Assembly: GCF_038050405.1 (NCBI RefSeq)
Contig: NZ_CP150900.1
Span: forward strand, 1,984,001-2,048,000
From: Paraburkholderia sp. IMGN_8
GTDB taxonomy: Bacteria; Pseudomonadota; Gammaproteobacteria; Burkholderiales; Burkholderiaceae
Length of the DNA stretch: 64,000 bases
Direction of reading: 5' to 3'
The notes beneath the pieces are model-generated. The model saw only the letters and a program-made list of their open reading frames with translations. It did not search any database and was not told the origin of the DNA. The position numbers and the translations under genes are program-made. Each line of letters starts with the position of its first letter. Position 1 is the stretch's first letter. This document shows, one piece after another, positions 27,306-35,499 of this stretch.

Positions 27306-27499
27306 GCGTTCGATTTCCGGACGGTCCCGTTTTTCAGGGATAGAATTTGAGCGGAGGCTCATGTCCGCATGGCGTCCGCGCCGTGACAGAGCGCTGATGA
27401 GAGCAGCCGCGGCATCAGGAACAGTCCGACCGACGGCCCTGATAGCGCCTCGGTCTGCATCAGATAGCGAAGCGTTCGAAAACACTACGTTCGAAGCAT
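27306..27499. promoter_or_regulatory. activator-site-like repeats upstream of first AcxR-like gene
   Basis: GCGTTCGATTTCCGGACG (27306-27323) recurs exactly, on the other strand, at 35310-35327 before the second activator gene. Two further GTTCGAA half-sites lie at 27474 and 27489. No -24/-12 promoter was found between here and 27649, so the gene probably has a sigma-70 promoter with autoregulation. The rest of the 550-bp gap (27099-27648) holds no supportable gene; a small hairpin GCCCG-N5-CGGGC is at 27606-27620. Confidence 0.5.
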
Positions 27500-27648
27500 C
27501 GAGGCCGTCCCAGCGCTCATCGCCGTGGACCGGAGTCGTCGGGCTATCAACCGGGCCAATCGCGCTTCACGACCAAAAAAAGAAAAACACCATCAGGCAA
27601 GGTGGGCCCGCTAGTCGGGCGAGAAAGTCATGCTCATATGGAGACGGC

Positions 27649-29679
27649 ATGAAAGAGACAGGTACGCCAATGGACTGGTTCTCCAGTCCGGATCGCGACG
27701 CTAGTGTCATGGCGGCGTGGGAACGTTTGATTCAAGGCGACAAGTCGGCCAATGGTGCCCTGCGCGGGGTAGTAGACGATTCCTGGCGCCGCTGCCTGGA
27801 CGCAAGCGTGGACCCCGGCACGACCTCCGCGCCCCCGCCTCTGGAAGAAGGGCGTCTGTTCGATCTGCGCATCAAGAACGACCGCCTGATGCATGCCAGC
27901 GTGCCGCTTATCCAGCAGACACGCGAGTTCCTTTCGCAGACGGGAACCATCCTGCTGCTCGCCGATCCGGACGGCATGATCCTCGAACTGGCTGGCGATA
28001 CGCGCATCGTTGAGCCGGCAGGCGAAGTCCGCTTGATACCCGGTTGCAACTGGACAGAACTCAGTTGCGGCACCAACGCGATCGGCACGGCCCTAGCTTT
28101 GCAGCAACCGGTGCAGATCCATGGTTCCGAGCATTTCTGCGCAGGCATCAAGCAGTGGACCTGTTCCGCCACGGTGGTCCGCGATCCGCTGGATGGCCGG
28201 GTACTCGGCGTGCTGGACGTTTCAGGGCTGGCGCAAACCTACAGTCAGCATGGTCTGGCGTTCATCGTCTCGATGGCAGGGCGTATCGAGAGCCGGCTCG
28301 CCAAATTCGCCATGGAGCGGCGTCTGCGCCTGATGGAGCGGTGCATGGCCTATTGCTCCGGGCGTGTGGATGGTGTCGTGGTGGTGGACGAGTGCGGACG
28401 GCTTGTCAAAGCGAACCCGCAAGCGCCGGCCGCATTTGCTCGTCTCGGTCTGTCAGGCGCACTGGACGGCGCTTTTCCCATCCCGGACATCGCGAGGATT
28501 GCCGATGGCGCGATGTCGCCGCAATTACCGACGTGGCTGCGCGTCGCACGAATCGAGCGAGTCAAGGAAGACGCCGACACACTCGGCTTCATGCTGATCG
28601 CCCCGGCCGCCAGTCGGCGCGCCGTTGTGCTGCCTGACGCGATGTCCGCCGCTGACGCCACGCCTGCGCCGGCGTTCTCGCGCATTGTCGGCACGAGTCC
28701 CGCACTGCGTGCGGCTGTCCAGAAAGCGCAGCAGCTTGCCAAAGCCACGGTGCCGGTGCTGCTGCTCGGCGAAACGGGCGTCGGCAAGGAATTGTTTGCG
28801 CAAGGCATCCATCAGGCCAGCGCGAGGGCTGACGGCCCCTTTGTCGCCCTGAATTGTGGCGGCTTGTCCCGCGACCTGTTGACCAGTGAGCTGTTCGGTT
28901 ACGCGGAAGGGGCATTCACTGGCGCGCGCAAATCCGGCATGACGGGGAAAATCGAAGCGGCTAATCATGGCACGCTGTTCCTCGACGAAATCGGCGAAAT
29001 GCCGCTCGACATCCAGCCGCATTTGCTGCGCGTGCTGGAGGAAGGGGAGATCTATCGATTGGGCGAGAACACGCCTCGCAAGGTCAACTTTCGCCTGATC
29101 GCTGCCACGCATCGCGACCTGCGTGCCGACGTGGCCGATGGCAAATTCCGCATGGATTTGTATTACCGGCTGGCTGTCACGAACATCTCGATACCACCGC
29201 TGCGGGAACGCAAGGCGGACTTGCCCGACATGATCGCGCATTGGGTGCGTGTCGCGCGTGAACGCTACAACGTGGCCCATGCCGTCTTCGACGATGTCGC
29301 GTACGAATGTCTGCTGAACTACGCATGGCCCGGCAACGTTCGCGAGTTGCGCAACGCGATCGAGGGCGCGGTGCTCATGGCCCAGGATGGGACAATAACG
29401 GTGGACCACCTGCCGCCCGAAATCGGCGCGTCAGCCGTTCCGGCAGGCGCTCAGGATACGGCGCCCGCCGCGCAGTCCGCGCTTGCGCTCCAGAAGGTCC
29501 GCTCGCTGGAAATGGCAGAAGCCGAGTCGATCCGCGTTGCAATCCAGCAAAGCCGGGGCAATCTGACCCAGGTGGCTGCGCAGCTCGGCATCGCAAAAAG
29601 CACGTTGTATCAGAAGATCAGGAAGTACGCGCTGATGCAGGACCTTGGAACCACCCGGCAGGTCACCCGGCGACACTGA
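27649..29679 (+). CDS. acxR: sigma-54-dependent transcriptional activator, AcxR/AcoR-like
   Basis: Encodes 676 residues. The N-terminal sensory part has an AcoR-type GAF domain (about 85-215) with 'CGTNAIGTALALQQPVQIHG' and 'EHFCAGIKQWTCSA'. The AAA+ domain (about 345-590) has Walker A GETGVGKE at 374-381, GAFTGA at about 421-426 for sigma-54 contact, and Walker B 'LFLDEIGEM'. The C-terminal Fis-type HTH is 'VAAQLGIAKSTLYQKIRKYA'. ATG 27649 follows GGAGACGG. Upstream of and co-directional with acxABC, it should activate the sigma-54 promoter at 29989. A paralogue lies downstream at 35500. Confidence 0.92.
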   Translation: MKETGTPMDWFSSPDRDASVMAAWERLIQGDKSANGALRGVVDDSWRRCLDASVDPGTTSAPPPLEEGRLFDLRIKNDRLMHASVPLIQQTREFLSQTGTILLLADPDGMILELAGDTRIVEPAGEVRLIPGCNWTELSCGTNAIGTALALQQPVQIHGSEHFCAGIKQWTCSATVVRDPLDGRVLGVLDVSGLAQTYSQHGLAFIVSMAGRIESRLAKFAMERRLRLMERCMAYCSGRVDGVVVVDECGRLVKANPQAPAAFARLGLSGALDGAFPIPDIARIADGAMSPQLPTWLRVARIERVKEDADTLGFMLIAPAASRRAVVLPDAMSAADATPAPAFSRIVGTSPALRAAVQKAQQLAKATVPVLLLGETGVGKELFAQGIHQASARADGPFVALNCGGLSRDLLTSELFGYAEGAFTGARKSGMTGKIEAANHGTLFLDEIGEMPLDIQPHLLRVLEEGEIYRLGENTPRKVNFRLIAATHRDLRADVADGKFRMDLYYRLAVTNISIPPLRERKADLPDMIAHWVRVARERYNVAHAVFDDVAYECLLNYAWPGNVRELRNAIEGAVLMAQDGTITVDHLPPEIGASAVPAGAQDTAPAAQSALALQKVRSLEMAEAESIRVAIQQSRGNLTQVAAQLGIAKSTLYQKIRKYALMQDLGTTRQVTRRH

Positions 29680-29775
29680 GCATCGTCGACTGCGACAGGG
29701 GATCATGATGCCGCTGCGCTAAGTCCCCGCTTGCATAGGCTGAGCCGACGCGCCACCGAACCTCGCGGTCCACCC

Positions 29776-29791
29776 TACCGCGGCCGCGGTA
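29776..29791. repeat. perfect 16-bp palindrome containing a NotI site
   Basis: TACCGCGGCCGCGGTA is a perfect palindrome in the 415-bp gap between the activator gene and acxA. It could form a strong hairpin and end the activator transcript, although no U-tract follows, or serve as a protein-binding site. Confidence 0.35.
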
Positions 29792-29840
29792 ACCCGCGTT
29801 CACGCAGGTCCTCCTGCGCGTCGCTCACGCCTTCAGACCT

Positions 29841-29898
29841 GCGTTCGAAATCCGCTCTGCAAACGGCCGACCGTCTGGGAATCGGACGCGGCACGAAC
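29841..29898. promoter_or_regulatory. candidate upstream activating sites for acx operon
   Basis: GCGTTCGAAATCCG at 29841 matches the element conserved before both AcxR-like genes (GCGTTCGANNTCCG). A looser copy GGACG-N5-CGAAC lies at 29884-29898. Their starts are 41 bases apart and they sit about 90-150 bases upstream of the -24 element, a normal place for sigma-54 activator sites. Confidence 0.5.
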
Positions 29899-29988
29899 GT
29901 GTCGTCCATTTCCAGTCAGTCAAGCAAACGCGCTGAATAACCAAGCCAGTCAAGGGCTCGCCGATCACGCGCTAACCTGGCCACCCAG

Positions 29989-30005
29989 TGGCATACCCCT
30001 TGCAA
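29989..30005 (+). promoter_or_regulatory. sigma-54 (-24/-12) promoter of acxABC
   Basis: TGGCATACCCCTTGCAA matches the consensus TGGCAC-N5-TTGCA with exact GG-to-GC spacing. It lies 90 bases before the acxA start and downstream of the AcxR-like activator gene, fitting RpoN-dependent control of acetone carboxylase. Confidence 0.85.
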
Positions 30006-30094
30006 TTATCTCCTCCGAAGCGAATCGCAATGCTCGCTTCGCATCGCGCCTTGTCGTTGAGGCGATGTTCAATCAAGGAGAGCTGGAGACACTA

Positions 30095-32242
30095 ATGGAA
30101 CAGCAACTTTCACACGTCCAGGTATTGGGCATCGATGCCGGCGGCACGATGACCGATACCTTCTTCGTGCGTTCAGATGGCCGCTTCGTGGTCGGCAAAG
30201 CCCAAAGCAATCCCGCGGACGAGTCATTGGCCATTCTGGAATCGTCAAAAGACGCGCTGACGCAGTGGGCTCGCGAAGTGGACGAGGTCTACCCCGAACT
30301 GGTGACATGCGTCTATTCCGGTACGGCGATGCTCAATCGCGTGGTTCAGCGCAAAGGCCTGGACGTGGGGCTCATCTGCAATCGGGGCTTCGAACAGATT
30401 CACTCGATGGGACGGGCCATCCAGAGCTATCTCGGCTACGCGCTCGAAGAGCGCATCCACCTCAACACCCACCGCTACGACGAACCGCTGGTTCCGCTTG
30501 CGCGCACCCGCGGTGTGACGGAACGCACCGATGTTCAGGGTGAAATCGTGATTCCCTTGCGCGAAGACGAAGTGCGCAAGGCGACGCGCGAACTCGTGAA
30601 TGCCGGCTCGAAGGCGATTGCCATTTGTCTGCTGCAGTCCCACAAGAACGAGTCGAGCGAAAAGCGCGCTCGCGATGTCTGCCGCGACGAACTGAAGAAA
30701 ATCGGCGTGGACATCCCGGTCTTCGCGTCGGTCGACTACTACCCGTCGCGCAAGGAAAGCCACCGCACGAACACCACCATTCTCGAAGCCTATGCGGCCG
30801 AACCGTCCCGGCAGACGCTGAAGAAGGTCAGTGACCGTTTCAGGAAGCACGGCGCGAAGTTCGATTTGCGGGTGATGGCCACGCACGGCGGGACCATCAG
30901 CTGGAAGGCCAAGGAGCTCGCCCGCACGATCGTCTCCGGTCCGATCGGCGGCGTGATCGGCTCGCGGCTGCTTGGCGAAAGACTCGGCTACGAGAACATC
31001 GCATGCAGCGATATCGGCGGCACCAGTTTCGACATGGCGCTGATCACCAAGGGCAACTTTGCGATCGCCTCCGATCCGGATATGGCTCGTCTCGTGCTGT
31101 CGCTACCGCTGGTAGCGATGGATTCGGTCGGCGCGGGAGCGGGCAGCTTTGTGCGGCTCGACCCCTATAGCGGTTCCATCAAGCTCGGGCCCGATAGCGC
31201 GGGTTATCGCGTGGGTACATGCTGGCCGGAAAGCGGACTCGATACGGTGTCGGTGTCCGACTGCCATGTGGTGCTGGGCTATCTCAACCCCCACAACTTC
31301 CTCGGCGGCGCGATCAAGCTCGACGTCGAACGCGCACGGCAACACATCAAGGCCCAGATTGCCGATCCGCTTGGCCTCTCTGTGGAAGATGCCGCTGCGG
31401 GCGTCATCGAACTGCTCGATCTCAGCTTGCACGAGTACCTGCGCGCCAACATCAGCGCGAAGGGTTACAACCCCACCGACTTCGTGTGCTTCTCGTACGG
31501 CGGGGCCGGACCGGTGCATACCTACGGCTATACGGAAGGTCTCGGTTTCAAGGACGTGATCGTCCCTGCATGGGCAGCCGGGTTTTCCGCGTTCGGTTGC
31601 GCATGCGCCGATTTCGAGTACCGCTACGACAAGAGCGTGGATATCGCGGTCGCGCCGGACGCTCCCGATGAACAGAAAGCGGCGGCCTGCGCGGTGATTC
31701 AGGACGCGTGGAAGGAGCTGGCCGACAAGGTCGTGGAGGAGTTCGTCATCAACGGCTTCAAGCTGGAAGACATCACGTTGTTGCCCGGATACAGGATGCA
31801 GTACATGGGACAACTGAACGATCTGGAGATCACTTCGCCGATCAGCGCCGCCACCACCGCGGCGGACTGGAAGAAGATCACCGACGCGTTCGAGGAAACC
31901 TACTCGAGGGTGTACGCGAGTTCCGCCCGCTCACCGGAACTGGGCTTCAGCGCCACCGGCGCGATCATGCGCGGCCTTGTCGCCACGCAGAAGCCGGTGC
32001 TGCCGGAGGATCAGGAGGCGGGCGAAACACCGCCCAAGTCCGCGTATCTCGGCAAGCGCCCGTTCTATCGCCACAAGACCTGGGTCGAAGCCGACATCTG
32101 GCAAATGGAGTCGCTCATGGCGGGTAACCACATCGTGGGGCCGGCCATCATCGAGTCCGCCTCCACCACCTTCGTCGTGCCTGATGGTTTCGAAACCACG
32201 CTCGACAAGCACCGTCTGTTCCATCTGCAAGAAGTGAAGTAA
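30095..32242 (+). CDS. acxA: acetone carboxylase beta subunit (hydantoinase A/oxoprolinase family)
   Basis: Encodes 715 residues, matching the roughly 717 of AcxA. The actin-like ATPase phosphate loop is 'VLGIDAGGTMTDTFFV', followed by the Hydant_A_N domain and a HyuA-type domain with 'THGGTISWKAKELARTIVSG' then 'PIGGVIGSRLLG' and 'CSDIGGTSFDMALIT'. With AcxB and AcxC it forms the alpha2beta2gamma2 enzyme that makes acetoacetate from acetone and bicarbonate at the cost of ATP. ATG 30095 follows GGAGACACTA. A sigma-54 promoter lies upstream, and acxB follows 10 bases after the stop. Confidence 0.93.
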   Translation: MEQQLSHVQVLGIDAGGTMTDTFFVRSDGRFVVGKAQSNPADESLAILESSKDALTQWAREVDEVYPELVTCVYSGTAMLNRVVQRKGLDVGLICNRGFEQIHSMGRAIQSYLGYALEERIHLNTHRYDEPLVPLARTRGVTERTDVQGEIVIPLREDEVRKATRELVNAGSKAIAICLLQSHKNESSEKRARDVCRDELKKIGVDIPVFASVDYYPSRKESHRTNTTILEAYAAEPSRQTLKKVSDRFRKHGAKFDLRVMATHGGTISWKAKELARTIVSGPIGGVIGSRLLGERLGYENIACSDIGGTSFDMALITKGNFAIASDPDMARLVLSLPLVAMDSVGAGAGSFVRLDPYSGSIKLGPDSAGYRVGTCWPESGLDTVSVSDCHVVLGYLNPHNFLGGAIKLDVERARQHIKAQIADPLGLSVEDAAAGVIELLDLSLHEYLRANISAKGYNPTDFVCFSYGGAGPVHTYGYTEGLGFKDVIVPAWAAGFSAFGCACADFEYRYDKSVDIAVAPDAPDEQKAAACAVIQDAWKELADKVVEEFVINGFKLEDITLLPGYRMQYMGQLNDLEITSPISAATTAADWKKITDAFEETYSRVYASSARSPELGFSATGAIMRGLVATQKPVLPEDQEAGETPPKSAYLGKRPFYRHKTWVEADIWQMESLMAGNHIVGPAIIESASTTFVVPDGFETTLDKHRLFHLQEVK

Positions 32243-32252
32243 GGAGACGCAA

Positions 32253-34577
32253 ATGAACCTCATGTCATCCAAGGAAGTCGGCCAGCCCGAGCTGCTCGCC
32301 AACGGCAAGACCCTGAAAGCGTTCCGCGCCGAGATCATGGCGCGCACCAGCAAGACGGGCCATTACAACGGGCTCGCCCGGCTCGAGCTGCGCGAGAAGG
32401 ACCCGATCGGCTACGAGAAACTGTTCTCCAAGATTCGCGGCGGTCTGGTGCACGCTCGCGAAACCGCGAAGAAGATTGCTGCATCGCCGATCGTGGAGCA
32501 GGAAGGGGAACTGTGCTTCACGCTGTACAACGCGGTCGGCGACTGCGTGCTGACCTCGACCGGCATCATCATCCACGTCGGCACGATGGGCGCCGCGATC
32601 AAGTACATGATCGAGAACAATTGGGAGGACAACCCGGGCATCAATCCGGGAGACATGTTTACCAATAACGATTGCTCGATCGGCAACGTTCACCCTTGCG
32701 ATATTGCGACGATCGTGCCGATCTTCTGGACCGGCAAACTGATCGGCTGGGTGGGCGGTGTAACCCACGTGATCGACACCGGTGCGGTAACGCCGGGATC
32801 GATGTCGACGGGCCAAGTCCAGCGCTTCGGCGACGGCTACCAGATCACCTGCCGCAAGACCGGCGTGAACGACCAGCCGCTACGCGACTGGCTTCATGAA
32901 AGCCAGCGTTCGGTGCGCACGCCGAAATACTGGATTCTCGACGAGCGTACCCGGATCGCCGGTTGCCACATGATCCGCGACATGGTGGAGGAGATCATCG
33001 CCACCGAAGGACTGGAAGCCTACGAGAAGTTCAGCTACGAGGTCATCGAAGAGGGCCGTCGTGGGCTGCAAAGCCGTATCAAGGCAATGACGCTGCCCGG
33101 CAAATACCGCAAGGTCGCCTTCGTGGATGTGCCCTACGCCCACGAAGATATCCAGACGCCCTCGGCCTTCGCCAAGATCGACACCATCATGCACTCGCCG
33201 GTAGAAATGACGATCCGGCCCGACGCCACATGGCGGCTGGATTTCGAAGGCGCGAGCCGTTGGGGATGGCACACCTACAACGCTCACCATGTGGCATTCA
33301 CGAGCGGCATCTGGGTCATGATGACCCAGACCCTGGTGCCGACCCAGCGCATCAACGACGGCGCCTACTTCGGCACGGAGTTCCGCCTGCCCAAGGGCAC
33401 ATGGATGAATCCGGACGATCGCCGCACCGGGCACGCCTATGCATGGCACTTCCTGGTATCTGGGTGGAGCGCCATGTGGCGAGGGCTCGGTCAGGCGTAC
33501 TTCAGCCGTGGCTATCTGGAAGAAGTCAATGCCGGCAACGCCAATACGTCGAACTGGCTGCAAGGCGGCGGCATCAACCAGGACGGCGAAGTGCACGCGG
33601 TCAACAGCTTCGAGGCCTCTTCGTGCGGGACAGGCGCCGGCGCCATCAAGGACGGCCTCAATCACGCCGCGGCGATCTGGAACCCGGAAGGCGACATGGG
33701 CGACATCGAGATCTGGGAGATGGCTGAGCCATTGCTCTATCTCGGGCGCAACGTCAAAGCCAATTCCGGCGGCTATGGCAAGTATCGCGGTGGGTGCGGG
33801 TTCGAAACCCTGCGCATGGTCTGGAAGGCCCAGGACTGGACCATGTTCTTCATGGGCAATGGCTACATGAACAGCGACTGGGGGTTCATGGGCGGCTATC
33901 CGTCTGCCACCGGCTACCGGTTCGAGGCGCACAAGACGGGCCTGAAAGAGCGGATTGCGCAGGGACTCTCGCTGCCGCTCGGCGGCGACACGAATCCCGA
34001 CGAACCGGATTACGAGCGGCACATCGATGCGACGTCCAAGGTCAAGCGCGACAAGCAATGCATGACGACCGAGGATTGCTACGAAAACCACGACCTGTAC
34101 CTCAATTATCTGCGCGGAGGTCCGGGCTTTGGTGACCCGCTCGATCGGGAAACGGAGGCGATTGCGAAGGATCTCAACAACGGCTTCCTGCTCCCCGAAT
34201 ATGCCGGGAAGGTGTACGGCGCGGTGTTGTCGCAGGACGCAACGGGGATCTGGACGGTCGATGCGAACAAGACCGTGAAGCGCCGCGGAGAAATTCGCGC
34301 GGAGCGGCTTGCTCGCTCGTTGCCGACGCGGGAGTGGATGAAGGAAGAGCGCGAGCGCGTCCTCACCAAACACGCGTCGCGCCCGGTGCGTCACATGTTC
34401 GCGACCAGCTTCGGCTTATCGGAGAAATTCCTCAACGACTTCCGCAAGTTCTGGGACCTGCCTGCCGACTGGAATATGACCGAGGCAGAGCTGGACGTGC
34501 CGTCCTACGGCTCGACATACCGGATGGATCTCTCGTTGCTGCCCGACGTGACCACGGTGGTTCAGGTCGAAGAGTAA
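32253..34577 (+). CDS. acxB: acetone carboxylase alpha subunit (hydantoinase B family)
   Basis: Encodes 774 residues, the size known for AcxB. Family features include 'DPIGYEKLFSKIRGGLVHAR' near the N-terminus, 'NPGDMFTNNDCSIGNVHPCD' with metal-ligand candidates Asp/His, 'GGVTHVIDTGAVTPGSM' and 'VNSFEASSCGTGAGAIKDGL'. It is the larger catalytic subunit, thought to hold the Mn-dependent carboxylation site. A good AAGGAGACGCAA site precedes the ATG. Length and order A-B-C separate it from acetophenone carboxylase and hydantoinases, which have different subunit sets. Confidence 0.93.
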   Translation: MNLMSSKEVGQPELLANGKTLKAFRAEIMARTSKTGHYNGLARLELREKDPIGYEKLFSKIRGGLVHARETAKKIAASPIVEQEGELCFTLYNAVGDCVLTSTGIIIHVGTMGAAIKYMIENNWEDNPGINPGDMFTNNDCSIGNVHPCDIATIVPIFWTGKLIGWVGGVTHVIDTGAVTPGSMSTGQVQRFGDGYQITCRKTGVNDQPLRDWLHESQRSVRTPKYWILDERTRIAGCHMIRDMVEEIIATEGLEAYEKFSYEVIEEGRRGLQSRIKAMTLPGKYRKVAFVDVPYAHEDIQTPSAFAKIDTIMHSPVEMTIRPDATWRLDFEGASRWGWHTYNAHHVAFTSGIWVMMTQTLVPTQRINDGAYFGTEFRLPKGTWMNPDDRRTGHAYAWHFLVSGWSAMWRGLGQAYFSRGYLEEVNAGNANTSNWLQGGGINQDGEVHAVNSFEASSCGTGAGAIKDGLNHAAAIWNPEGDMGDIEIWEMAEPLLYLGRNVKANSGGYGKYRGGCGFETLRMVWKAQDWTMFFMGNGYMNSDWGFMGGYPSATGYRFEAHKTGLKERIAQGLSLPLGGDTNPDEPDYERHIDATSKVKRDKQCMTTEDCYENHDLYLNYLRGGPGFGDPLDRETEAIAKDLNNGFLLPEYAGKVYGAVLSQDATGIWTVDANKTVKRRGEIRAERLARSLPTREWMKEERERVLTKHASRPVRHMFATSFGLSEKFLNDFRKFWDLPADWNMTEAELDVPSYGSTYRMDLSLLPDVTTVVQVEE

Positions 34578-34620
34578 TCCATACCGGTATCGATATCGAA
34601 GCGAATCAAGGAGTATCGAA

Positions 34621-35127
34621 ATGTCTGCTTACACGAAAGAACAGGTCAGCAATCTGGTCGACGGGCGACTCGACTGGGACACGACCGTGCGCATGTTGTC
34701 CATGCCGAAGGATCAGGAGCGCTTTAGCCAGTACCTGGAAGTATTGCAGGGCAAGGTCGCATGGCCCGACAAGATCGTCTTGCCGCTTGGGCCGCACCTG
34801 CATATCGTGCAGGCCGCGAAGAGCAAGCACTGGCTAGTCAAGTGCGACTGTGGCCACGAGTTCTGCGACTACCGCGAGAACTGGAAACTGTACGCCAACG
34901 TCTATGTGCGCGACACCGAAGAGGCCATGCTCGAGGTCTATCCGAAGCTCATGGCGCCCGACACGCAGTGGCAGGTCTACCGCGAGTACTACTGCCCGAA
35001 TTGCGGAACCATGCACGACGTCGAAGCGCCGACGCCGTGGTATCCGGTGATTCACGATTTCGAGCCGGATATCGAGGCGTTCTACAAGGAGTGGTTGCAG
35101 TTGCCGGTTCCCGAGCGCGCAGACTAG
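34621..35127 (+). CDS. acxC: acetone carboxylase gamma subunit
   Basis: Encodes 168 residues, the known AcxC length. It has a zinc-ribbon-like pair of Cys clusters, 'VKCDCGHEFCDYRENWKLYA' and 'YYCPNCGTMHDVEAPTPWYP', typical of this subunit. The small gamma chain completes the carboxylase. A AAGGAG site lies 8 bases before the ATG and the gene follows acxB after 43 bases. Two hairpins immediately downstream probably end or stabilise the operon transcript. Its presence identifies the preceding HyuA/HyuB pair as acetone carboxylase. Confidence 0.93.
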   Translation: MSAYTKEQVSNLVDGRLDWDTTVRMLSMPKDQERFSQYLEVLQGKVAWPDKIVLPLGPHLHIVQAAKSKHWLVKCDCGHEFCDYRENWKLYANVYVRDTEEAMLEVYPKLMAPDTQWQVYREYYCPNCGTMHDVEAPTPWYPVIHDFEPDIEAFYKEWLQLPVPERAD

Positions 35128-35138
35128 CGCAACTGGCA

Positions 35139-35186
35139 GGGCGCGGCCTTTACCGCGCCCGGTTGTCCCGCAGTTGATTGCGGGAC
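35139..35186 (+). terminator. tandem hairpins after acxC
   Basis: Two stems follow the acxC stop. The first is GGGCGCGG (35139-35146) with CCGCGCCC (35153-35160). The second is GTCCCGCA (35165-35172) with TGCGGGAC (35179-35186). Neither has a U-tract, so they may act as Rho-assisted termination or mRNA 3'-end protection. Confidence 0.5.
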
Positions 35187-35256
35187 GTCGCAGTGTTTAT
35201 CAGCCGCTCCGTGCGCGGCGCAGTTTGATGCGGCGCAAAAAGGATTATCCGAACGA

Positions 35257-35327
35257 GCGCGCCGGCGCGCAGACCCCGTTCGAAAATCGAACGGGGTCTG
35301 TCCGTCCGTCGTCCGGAAATCGAACGC
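35257..35327. promoter_or_regulatory. palindrome cluster and candidate activator sites upstream of second AcxR-like gene
   Basis: Three elements are packed here. GCGCGCCGGCGCGC (35257-35270) is a perfect palindrome. A 14-bp perfect inverted repeat with a 3-base loop spans 35270-35300 and contains GTTCG-AAAAT-CGAAC (35278-35292). CGTCCGGAAATCGAACGC (35310-35327) is the exact reverse complement of the 27306 element. The last two fit a shared GTTCG-N5-CGAAC/CGGAC consensus 33 bases apart, just upstream of a -24/-12 promoter. Confidence 0.55.
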
Positions 35328-35367
35328 CGGGTGGCGCACCGAACATTCTCCTGTGACATTCAATCGA

Positions 35368-35383
35368 TGGCATCGATCTTGCC
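35368..35383 (+). promoter_or_regulatory. candidate sigma-54 promoter of second AcxR-like gene
   Basis: TGGCATCGATCTTGCC has the -24 GG and -12 GC at exact spacing and the same TGGCAT-N5-TTGC form as the acx promoter. It lies about 115 bases before the regulator start and 41 bases after the second candidate activator site, which suggests that this regulator is itself RpoN-dependent. Confidence 0.6.
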
Positions 35384-35499
35384 CTTCTCCTTGCATGAGC
35401 CGAATCGGTTTGCCATGTTGCGGCGCGGCAGCGATAACCGCGCAAGCTGCATGACACGCCTAACCGTTAGTGCAAGGCGATATAAAAAAGGAGACGAGT

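Noticed and set aside
32880..34394. Long minus-strand open frame of about 504 codons
   Set aside because: It is antisense to acxB, whose protein is unmistakable. No ribosome-binding site or domain is seen on the minus strand.
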